NCBI GenBank assembly: GCA_015663855.1
Contig: DQRJ01000181.1
Location: 1-5,461, forward strand
Length of the DNA: 5,461 nt
Reading direction: 5' to 3'
Source: Flavobacteriales bacterium
GTDB lineage: Bacteria > Bacteroidota > Bacteroidia > Flavobacteriales_D > Sanyastnellaceae
The notes below the pieces were generated by a model. That model did no database searches. It was given only the letters and a program-made list of their open reading frames with translations, and was not told where the DNA came from. Shown here one piece after another: positions 1-5,176 of this stretch. Each line of letters opens with the position of its first letter. The stretch's first letter is position 1. The translations under genes were made by a program, and so were the position numbers.

Positions 1-878
1 TGAGTAGGGTCGCCAGGGCCGAAAGGCCACGCCCCTGTCTCAAGATTGTCACCACTAATCGAAACAACTGCGATAGTGTGCAAATCTGCTCCCGTGAAGT
101 AAGTGTTTGTCGAAGTAAAGCTTTGCGCCTCAACTCCTGTAGGATCTATCGTAATAGCTCTAATCACAGTTGTCGTTGCGATATTGACGGGACCGACATA
201 TAGCGTTGACGTAGCATTAGGCTGGTAACCGTCTGTTGTATATCTCACCTCGTAACCCGCTGGAACGGTTATAGTTAAATCTAATCCCGCCCCATAAAAC
301 CCAGCTTCACTACTGAATAACGGAATCGGCGCGTAGGCACTAAACATCCCCGCAGCGTTTGAAGCTTCTGGTGATGGTGTTGCGCATATAGACCAAACCC
401 CACTCCCGTCTACTTCCCTTGCCCAACTATGGTTCGCTTGCGTTGTAGATACTTCTGTCACGTAGTTATACTCTTCTAAAATCATCCCCGTAGCATCACT
501 GAACACAACAGATTCTCCGGCACACTGGTTTATTTTAAAGCTCGTATTAAGATTGCCGCCGAGATAAAGGTTTGTTAATAGCTCCCCCTCGCCCGAGCAT
601 ATAACTAACAAATACCCCCCCGCAGGAACTTCAGTCCCAGCAGGAATTTCAAACTTCGTTGGATTTAACGGGTTGTCGCTAATGAAATAGCCGCCTATAT
701 CGAAATTAACCGCATCCGAATTATAAAACTCAATAAAGTCCTCGTTATCTCCTCCCACATTTAGTGAGTAGTTAGAGCACGAATACTCGTTTATTACAAC
801 CTGCGCATTAACGACATATCCGCACATGAAAATGGCGGGTAGTAATAACCAAAGTCGAAAATTTAAGGCGCGTTTCAT
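1..878 (-). CDS. Secreted lamin-tail / chitobiase-C-like protein, probable CotH-family N-terminal part (3' truncated by window)
   Basis: The ATG at 876-878 opens 292 codons that run off the left edge without a stop, so the C-terminus is missing. Residues 1-26 are a signal peptide (MKR, hydrophobic core, ending VVNAQ). Residues about 27-175 look like a lamin-tail domain: 'VVINEYSCSN' at the start, 'NEDFIEFYN', 'IGGYFISDN', 'PAGGYLLVICSG', and the usual W...TPSPEASN ending. Residues about 182-245 resemble a chitobiase/beta-hexosaminidase C-terminal module (EVRYTTDGYQP...VIRAITI). The next stretch (TNTYFTGADLHTIAVVSIS) resembles the linker leading into CotH kinase domains, which in Bacteroidota often follow this pair of modules. 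The kinase core is outside the window, so CotH is inference; a secreted nuclease or other lamin-tail surface protein is the alternative. The start lies 2 bases after the stop of the lysyl oxidase gene, so the two should be one transcript and may be translationally coupled. No Shine-Dalgarno is visible. Confidence 0.85.
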   Translation of the reverse strand, partial: MKRALNFRLWLLLPAIFMCGYVVNAQVVINEYSCSNYSLNVGGDNEDFIEFYNSDAVNFDIGGYFISDNPLNPTKFEIPAGTEVPAGGYLLVICSGEGELLTNLYLGGNLNTSFKINQCAGESVVFSDATGMILEEYNYVTEVSTTQANHSWAREVDGSGVWSICATPSPEASNAAGMFSAYAPIPLFSSEAGFYGAGLDLTITVPAGYEVRYTTDGYQPNATSTLYVGPVNIATTTVIRAITIDPTGVEAQSFTSTNTYFTGADLHTIAVVSISGDNLETGAWPFGPGDPT

Positions 879-880
879 TT

Positions 881-3289
881 CTACTGAATGTCGAAACGTC
901 CTGAAATCGGAGCTAATCTAGAACCATATATATTGAAGAAGTAAGCACCAGAGCTAAGATTTCTCTTTTCGATGATGTGCTGAGTTCCTCGTATTGATTC
1001 CGTTCTAACAACTCGTCCCCTTGCGTCAATGATTTGGAGCGTAAGCTCGTCACGCATCGGGTTAGAGAAAGTAAGAGTGGCATTAGAAGAAATCGGATTC
1101 GGGATAATTGTAACCTTAGCTTCGAGAAGGTTATCTAATTGAACAGCTCCTACACAGCCGTCGATGATTTCGGTGAGAGTGTTTTGGTATAAATCACTAA
1201 CAACATCGATGCAACTTAAAATGCATACATCATCCTCAATATTCTGCCAATACAAACGTAAAAAAGGAGTCCAGTCGTAGAACTTGGTCATACTCTCTCC
1301 CTCATAACTCAATCCTATCACCTCAGAACCTCCAGGGACAAATGAAGGAGTAATCGGATAATTCACAACATCTGCGAGTGATATGGCTTGAGAAATCTCA
1401 ATTCCACTAAAATCAAGTTGGTAACCTACAACTCTATTGTTAGGGTTAAGAATATGAACGTCTAGAAAACCTTGAGCCCAATTAATACCTCCAATCTTAA
1501 AGTGAGTGGTGTCGTAAATATTGATTATCTCGTTCACAGGGAAGTTACACTTATCGTGATATCCTGAGCTATCCGGATGAGTGTGTGCTTCGTTCCAGTA
1601 TTGGCAACGAGACATTAAAGCCGCATCTGAAACTGTAATATCACCGTCCTGGTCTATGTCGGTGCAAGCAGCCACATCGATGTCATTGCCGAGTATTCCT
1701 TCTACGTATGATACCGCATCAGTGTATTCTTGTGCACCGTTCAAGTCCAAATCTCCAACTAGAGCAACACCATTGCAATCACCATTGCAATCGGGGGAAA
1801 CTTGACCGAAAAGAGTCCCTTCACAATCGTAAAAAGGCTCGCAGTCAGTGTAGACCTCAATAGCTAAACTCCCCATGCTTCTATCTAAGTTTAAACAAAC
1901 CGAAGCGTAATTATTAGTGTAATCCATTTCCTCACGACCTAAAGCATCGGGAATGAAATCCCAGTTCGCTCTAACGATTAAGAAATAAGTTCCATCAGCT
2001 ACATCAGTTACGTCAATCCATTGGCAAGAAAGACCACTGCTGTAAATATCTCCACAATGTGCCGAAATACCCATATTACTACAACCATACTGACCTGTAC
2101 CCCCATCTCCACACTCCAAATCCATAACACAAAAACCATTTTTAAATCCTATAGGAATGTACGTACCGTCTAATTCAAATAAATCATATTTGGCGTAGCC
2201 CTTATGATGCCAGTGATTATGACAATCAGCAAATTCAAATTGAAAATTGGAACCCGAAGGCTGACCTATGAAGTAATCAATATCACCTATATTCTTGATG
2301 TGAGTTGTAAATCTGATTAACTCACGACTACCATATCCATTTAAACATCCCTCTCCGATATAACAATCAGACTCAGTAACCTGCATCAAATCTGTGTGTA
2401 TACTATTCAATATCGCTTCAGTAACTACAACTAAGTCAGGGCCTGTGCAATCTGGATCCCCAGGATAAATACATGACCCATTATCTATCTCCGCTTGAGG
2501 ATTATAGTTACACGCTTCTTCATCCATACAGCCTGCTGGAGGACCCACAAAAGTGTGCGTCCAGTTCCAATCTCCGGTACAACCATCAACAGAATACCAA
2601 CGCACCCAATATGTCACCCCGCCTTCTAAAAGCATGGTTTGGCTTGCCTCCTCGCCACAACCACCTTGGTTATCGTCGTAATAAATCGTTCCAATGTTCG
2701 AGTCATCGAAATTGCTCATATTGCAATATTCATAGACATATAGTTTCGTGTCACATCCAGACCCGCAACTGCTGAAGTCATACATACCGTTTATTTCTGG
2801 TGTGAATGTGTACCAAAAACTACTGCCCGATTGAGAAATCACGTCACCTATTTCAGAAGGCATTGTAAGCTCAACACCATCGTTACATGATGTTCCAGGA
2901 GCACAGTCGAAAGAAACTACATCCCCGTAAGAGTAATTTCCACCTGAAGCAATTTCGACTCCATCTACATAAATCCAATATCCGCCTGGTTCGAAAATCC
3001 CATCACCGTATGAGTCATGAATTTCAAACATAAAGCAAGGGAGCTCTTCATCAACTCCAATGCAAATTGTGTCGCCTTCAGATGCGCCAGCAGCAATTTC
3101 TACTGCACCTACATTCAACTCCCAACTAATTTCTTGTGGATAGTTATCTGCAATAATTTCAATTATGATTTCTAATTGTCCATCAGCGCAAGAAGTTTGG
3201 GCTAAAGAAGAATAAGAGAATGTCAGTAATACAATAGAAAAAGTGAGTGCAAAGAATGAGCTTTTATCAAAACTTAAAAATTTTTTCAT
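881..3289 (-). CDS. T9SS-secreted multidomain protein with lysyl oxidase domain
   Basis: Predicted extracellular or cell-surface copper amine oxidase of the lysyl oxidase family (oxidises lysyl or other primary amines to aldehydes), 802 residues. I chose the ATG at 3287-3289 because it begins a clean signal peptide (MKKFLSFDKS, hydrophobic core, cut near SSLAQ); the longer frame starts with TTG at 3325 and adds 12 unlikely residues. Order: residues 34-128, a beta domain with 'DSYGDGI' found in many T9SS proteins; 135-250, a PPC-like jelly-roll (FWYTFTPE, VTYWVRW); 253-273, one ACNY cysteine repeat; 284-468, lysyl oxidase; 512-560, a dockerin-like pair; about 585-715, a cohesin-like beta region (weak call); 724-802, the T9SS type A sorting domain. 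Both cofactor residues and the copper histidines are present, so it looks active. It lies 61 bases after the repeat-protein gene and 2 bases before the lamin-tail gene. The substrate is unknown. The family is sure, the biological role is not. Confidence 0.93.
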   Translation of the reverse strand: MKKFLSFDKSSFFALTFSIVLLTFSYSSLAQTSCADGQLEIIIEIIADNYPQEISWELNVGAVEIAAGASEGDTICIGVDEELPCFMFEIHDSYGDGIFEPGGYWIYVDGVEIASGGNYSYGDVVSFDCAPGTSCNDGVELTMPSEIGDVISQSGSSFWYTFTPEINGMYDFSSCGSGCDTKLYVYEYCNMSNFDDSNIGTIYYDDNQGGCGEEASQTMLLEGGVTYWVRWYSVDGCTGDWNWTHTFVGPPAGCMDEEACNYNPQAEIDNGSCIYPGDPDCTGPDLVVVTEAILNSIHTDLMQVTESDCYIGEGCLNGYGSRELIRFTTHIKNIGDIDYFIGQPSGSNFQFEFADCHNHWHHKGYAKYDLFELDGTYIPIGFKNGFCVMDLECGDGGTGQYGCSNMGISAHCGDIYSSGLSCQWIDVTDVADGTYFLIVRANWDFIPDALGREEMDYTNNYASVCLNLDRSMGSLAIEVYTDCEPFYDCEGTLFGQVSPDCNGDCNGVALVGDLDLNGAQEYTDAVSYVEGILGNDIDVAACTDIDQDGDITVSDAALMSRCQYWNEAHTHPDSSGYHDKCNFPVNEIINIYDTTHFKIGGINWAQGFLDVHILNPNNRVVGYQLDFSGIEISQAISLADVVNYPITPSFVPGGSEVIGLSYEGESMTKFYDWTPFLRLYWQNIEDDVCILSCIDVVSDLYQNTLTEIIDGCVGAVQLDNLLEAKVTIIPNPISSNATLTFSNPMRDELTLQIIDARGRVVRTESIRGTQHIIEKRNLSSGAYFFNIYGSRLAPISGRFDIQ
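884..1120 (-). other. T9SS type A C-terminal sorting domain (residues 724-802)
   Basis: The last 79 residues have the standard layout of the Por secretion tail: 'VTIIPNPISSNATLTF', then 'LTLQIIDARGRVV', then 'NLSSGAYFFNIYG', then a short final strand ending RFDIQ. This predicts Sec export to the periplasm, passage through the outer membrane by T9SS, cleavage of the tail, and release or surface attachment. Confidence 0.93.
1610..1756 (-). other. Dockerin-like calcium-binding pair (residues 512-560)
   Basis: Two loops of the dockerin / EF-hand type follow the lysyl oxidase domain: GDLDLNGAQEYTDA (residues 512-525) and DIDQDGDITVSDAALM (544-559), separated by a helix-like stretch (VSYVEGILGN). 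The acidic positions 1, 3 and 5 and the final Asp expected for calcium binding are present in both. The stretch is preceded by CNGDCNG, a common lead-in in Bacteroidota secreted proteins. No scaffoldin context is visible, so a structural, calcium-stabilised spacer is more likely than cellulosome-type docking. Confidence 0.7.
1886..2440 (-). other. Lysyl oxidase catalytic domain (residues 284-468 of the 881-3289 gene)
   Basis: The domain starts PDLVVV (animal LOX: PDLVAD). The copper motif CHNHWH at residues 356-361 matches animal CHQHYH, giving His357, His359 and His361. Lys383 (GFKNGFC; animal GHKASFC) and Tyr416 (DIYSSGLSCQWID; animal DTYGADIDCQWID) sit at the positions of the pair that forms the lysyl-tyrosyl-quinone cofactor; Tyr416 is six residues before the Cys in both. 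SCQWIDVTDV, G.Y.L.V and DYTNN near the end also match. Cysteines 309/315, 356, 387/393, 403, 412, 422, 465 and probably 483 correspond to the ten that form the five disulfides of human LOX, with identical six-residue spacing in the 309/315 and 387/393 pairs. The animal comparison is from memory, not a computed alignment. Confidence 0.93.
2471..2533 (-). repeat. Single ACNY cysteine repeat inside the lysyl oxidase protein (residues 253-273)
   Basis: The unit reads GCMDEEACNYNPQAEIDNGSC and sits directly before the lysyl oxidase domain. It is the same module as the five copies in the neighbouring gene at 3351-4946 (three cysteines, ACNY core, acidic turn before GSC). It probably acts as a small disulfide-stapled spacer or a surface-association module; its function is not established. 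Confidence 0.85.
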
Positions 3290-3291
3290 AA

Positions 3292-3334
3292 TAGTGTAGG
3301 TTTCAATTACAGGAACAACTTGCAAATTACACTA
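3292..3334. repeat. Inverted repeat just upstream of the lysyl oxidase start codon
   Basis: TAGTGTA at 3292-3298 is the exact reverse complement of TACACTA at 3328-3334, giving a perfect 7-base-pair stem around a 29-base loop in the 61-base gap between the repeat-protein stop and the lysyl oxidase ATG. One arm ends 2 bases from the ATG. It could mask or tune the translation start, but the stem is AT-rich, the loop long and there is no T-tract, so it does not look like a terminator. It could be chance. Confidence 0.3.
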
Positions 3335-3350
3335 AATAACTCAATGATGT

Positions 3351-4946
3351 CTAAAATCTACGCATAGGTATTATCTGTAATTCTGAAACATTTACGTTAG
3401 TTCCACTAATTGTTGTTTGTATACCGCCTTGGCCATCGTCCGAAAACTCAATAAACGTTCCTAAGTACCCCACATTCATGAATTGATCAGATGTCCAATA
3501 ACTGCCTAATTCCCAGCCAGATATGCTCGTAGTAAAATCGAACTCACCACCATCTGCCAACAGAATTAATTCTGCTGGAGATGGTAAAAACCAATCTGTC
3601 ATTCCTCCACCTAAATATAACGATGCTGACAGAGCTGCATAAGTTGGTGACACTTCTGCACATCCAGATCCAAGAATAATTTGAGTGTTAATCTCTCCTG
3701 AACCGATGGAGTTTGATAGTCCAGAAATATTTGTAGCATAACAACCCCAAACTTGAGCGGGCAATACCTCAGTAGAAACTTCTATATACCGCCAACAATC
3801 GTAACTAGAATTATCATAATCAGTATAGGTATACTCACCGTTATCATAAATAATCACTCCACCAGCTGGACCTATATCTCCAACGCTATATCCACCTATA
3901 GGGTTACATGCCTCTGGATCACAAATCCCGTTGCCATTGCAATTACCACAAATATCATATTCACCTACGCAATCATCAACATCATCACAAATATCATCAG
4001 CATCCAAGTCTTCAGAACAAAGCCCTCCACACACATCTAAAGCATCCAATTGATTGCCCGAACAATCGCAATTTCCAGGCAAAATATATTCACAGCTTCC
4101 ATCATCGTATGCGGCTTCATAATAATAATTACAGGCATTCACGTCTGTACACCCATGAATTAAGCATGAGATATACTCACAGCTTCCATCATCAATTAAG
4201 AATGATGGGCCAAAATTACAAGCTGAGGGATCTATACATCCGTAACAATCATAAGTACAAGAGCCATCATCATTTGTAGCTCCTATAAAATAATTACACG
4301 ACATTGAATCAATGCAACCGAAAATTTCAAATTCGTCACAAATGCCATCTCCATCATCATCACCTAGGCAATCCCCATTACAGTCGAATGGAAAACTAGC
4401 GTATTGACAAGTGCCATCAGCATACTCTGCGAGTAAATCGTAATTACAAGCTATTGGGTCTGTACATCCGAATATCAAGCAAGAAATAAAATCACATGTC
4501 CCATCTTCTAAAGTAGCAGCGGGGTTATAATTACAGGCTTGATCAACGGTACACCCTAAGATAATATCTCCTCCTCCATTACAAAGACTTTCTAAACACG
4601 GGAACGCACTTAAGAGTATCTCAGCGGGATCATTCCATTGAGGAATGCCGTTTGAAACAGTAAGTATTTGGCCCGCAGACCCAATAGGCAAACGAATCCA
4701 AGCCGAATCTATATCACCTTCATCATTTTCATATGCATCGAAATACATCATGTCTCCAGGTTCAGACACCTCATCTGAAAAAGACCATGGCTGACCATAT
4801 AAGTCGAGAAAATATAGCAAATCCGTTAACTCTATAAATGCATTCGAGTCAATATCAGGATTATAGGGGAAGGCTGGTACTTGGGCAAGTGACAGTTGCG
4901 TAAAGCACAACAACCCCCCTAAAAGGGTTATTGATAAAGTTTTCAT
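3351..4946 (-). CDS. Secreted cysteine-rich ACNY-repeat protein with DUF1566-like C-terminal domain
   Basis: 531 residues from the ATG at 4944-4946, chosen because it starts a signal peptide (MKTLSITLLGG...SLAQ, residues 1-22); the frame extends upstream to an ATG at 5030 but that adds Phe/Ile-rich translation of an AT-rich intergenic region. Residues 27-54 carry a 'YNPD...ELTDLLYFLDLYGQPW' motif common at the N-terminus of such proteins. Residues 131-285 hold five ACNY repeats, with a calcium-type loop (DDDGDGICDEFE) between repeats 2 and 3. Residues 293-347 are a thrombospondin-3-like acidic, cysteine-rich stretch (DLDADDICDDVDDC, CGNCNGNGICD). Residues 355-531 look like a DUF1566 domain: GDIGPAGGVIIY, DCWRYIEV, DWFLPSPAEL, YWTSDQF, final PMRRF. 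No T9SS tail is seen. The mature chain has 36 cysteines and no lysine, with four arginines, so it is strongly acidic. It is probably a calcium- and disulfide-stabilised surface protein; no enzymatic role is evident. Confidence 0.9.
   Translation of the reverse strand: MKTLSITLLGGLLCFTQLSLAQVPAFPYNPDIDSNAFIELTDLLYFLDLYGQPWSFSDEVSEPGDMMYFDAYENDEGDIDSAWIRLPIGSAGQILTVSNGIPQWNDPAEILLSAFPCLESLCNGGGDIILGCTVDQACNYNPAATLEDGTCDFISCLIFGCTDPIACNYDLLAEYADGTCQYASFPFDCNGDCLGDDDGDGICDEFEIFGCIDSMSCNYFIGATNDDGSCTYDCYGCIDPSACNFGPSFLIDDGSCEYISCLIHGCTDVNACNYYYEAAYDDGSCEYILPGNCDCSGNQLDALDVCGGLCSEDLDADDICDDVDDCVGEYDICGNCNGNGICDPEACNPIGGYSVGDIGPAGGVIIYDNGEYTYTDYDNSSYDCWRYIEVSTEVLPAQVWGCYATNISGLSNSIGSGEINTQIILGSGCAEVSPTYAALSASLYLGGGMTDWFLPSPAELILLADGGEFDFTTSISGWELGSYWTSDQFMNVGYLGTFIEFSDDGQGGIQTTISGTNVNVSELQIIPMRRF
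4092..4556 (-). repeat. Array of five ACNY cysteine repeats (residues 131-285)
   Basis: Five 21-residue units start with GC and end with (D/G)(G)(S/T)C: residues 131-151, 160-180, 210-230, 236-256 and 265-285 (nucleotides 4494-4556, 4407-4469, 4257-4319, 4179-4241 and 4092-4154). The core is GC.D..ACNY, with SCNY in unit 3 and ACNF in unit 4, followed by an acidic turn DDGSC, EDGTC or ADGTC. Units 1, 2, 4 and 5 are regularly linked (26-29 residue offsets, linker ISCLI.GC after units 1 and 4); unit 2 to 3 is longer (50) because of an inserted calcium-type loop. Copies are diverged in both protein and DNA, so the array is not a recent expansion. Confidence 0.93.
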
Positions 4947-4987
4947 TCGTTTGCAAATTATGAATTTTGAACAAAAAACAAAAAATT

Positions 4988-4996
4988 CAAACCATA
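4988..4996 (-). promoter_or_regulatory. Possible -7 box for the repeat-protein gene
   Basis: On the minus strand TATGGTTTG resembles the Bacteroidota -7 element TAnnTTTG with one extra base, and would place transcription start about 35 bases before the ATG at 4946. A second candidate, TAATTTGC, lies only 7 bases before that ATG, preceded by TTTG at 18 bases; it would imply a leaderless transcript. Neither is a clean match, so the promoter is unresolved but must lie in 4947-5060 because the upstream neighbour is on the other strand. Confidence 0.3.
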
Positions 4997-5004
4997 TGCT
5001 TATT

Positions 5005-5031
5005 AACATGCTGAATAAGTATATCAACATG
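5005..5031 (+). repeat. Direct repeat AACATG, 21-base period, in the divergent promoter region
   Basis: AACATG occurs at 5005-5010 and 5026-5031, exactly 21 bases apart (two helical turns), with the second copy touching the -7 box of the small + strand gene. It is where an operator would be expected between divergent genes, but six-base matches in AT-rich DNA can be chance. Confidence 0.2.
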
Positions 5032-5039
5032 TATCTTTG
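5032..5039 (+). promoter_or_regulatory. Bacteroidota-type -7 promoter box
   Basis: TATCTTTG is an exact match to the Bacteroidota primary sigma factor -7 consensus TAnnTTTG. It is 21 bases before the ATG at 5061, giving an expected short AT-rich leader of about 15 bases with no Shine-Dalgarno, as is usual in this phylum. No clear TTTG -33 element is seen at the usual distance, so strength is uncertain. Confidence 0.55.
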
Positions 5040-5060
5040 CGAAAATTAATAGTCGCAACA

Positions 5061-5165
5061 ATGTCTCAACACGAAGAACCACAACAAAACGAAATCGGAG
5101 GACCTGTAACTTTTGCTTTGATTGTGTTCGCAATCGTTGTGATTGCGATTACATTTCTGACCTAG
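5061..5165 (+). CDS. 34-residue single-span membrane protein of unknown function
   Basis: ATG at 5061 to TAG at 5163-5165 encodes 34 residues. The first 14 are hydrophilic and rich in Gln/Glu (MSQHEEPQQNEIGG); from residue 15 to 34 there is one hydrophobic helix (PVTFALIVFAIVVIAITFLT) that ends at the C-terminus, giving an N-tail plus a single membrane span. There is no signal-peptide cleavage site. Support for a real gene comes from the exact -7 box 21 bases upstream, a position filling the only gap between two flanking minus-strand genes, and the clean polar/hydrophobic partition. It ends 11 bases from the convergent S46 peptidase stop. Tiny proteins of this build are often accessory subunits of membrane complexes, but I do not recognise a family and assign no function. 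Confidence 0.65.
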   Translation: MSQHEEPQQNEIGGPVTFALIVFAIVVIAITFLT

Positions 5166-5176
5166 GCTAGTCGCTA

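Noticed and set aside
1..878. Higher G+C at the left end as a sign of horizontal transfer
   Set aside because: By eye the difference from the repeat-protein region is modest and the S46 gene at the other end looks similar to the left gene; the AT-richness follows from the Asn/Asp/Tyr/Ile-rich repeats.
1581..1805. 74-codon open frame on the + strand
   Set aside because: It lies antisense inside the lysyl oxidase gene opposite the dockerin-like region, has no promoter box, signal peptide or recognisable motif; it is a shadow frame.
2473..2775. 100-codon open frame on the + strand
   Set aside because: It is antisense to the PPC-like and ACNY-repeat coding region and its translation is His/Asn/Ser-rich with no domain logic.
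3290..3325. Longer lysyl oxidase start at a TTG (3325)
   Set aside because: It would add 12 residues before the positively charged MKKF start and bury the signal peptide; the ATG at 3289 is the better choice.
3753..4279. Two overlapping + strand frames (95 and 123 codons), one very rich in His, Asn and Tyr
   Set aside because: The composition is the mirror of Asp/Cys-rich codons on the minus strand; both overlap each other and the well-supported repeat-protein gene.
4092..4556. Regularly spaced repeats resembling a CRISPR array
   Set aside because: The periodicity is at the protein level, units are diverged in DNA, spacing is uneven (26-50 codons), and the reading frame is continuous.
4947..5030. 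Longer repeat-protein start at the ATG at 5030
   Set aside because: The extra 28 residues are Phe/Ile-rich translation of AT-rich intergenic DNA, would overlap both candidate minus-strand promoter boxes and would precede a complete signal peptide.
5159..5172. Near-palindrome GACCTAGGCTAGTC as a bidirectional terminator between the convergent genes
   Set aside because: The arms pair only with a bulge and leave a loop of about one base, which cannot form a hairpin; no T-tract follows.
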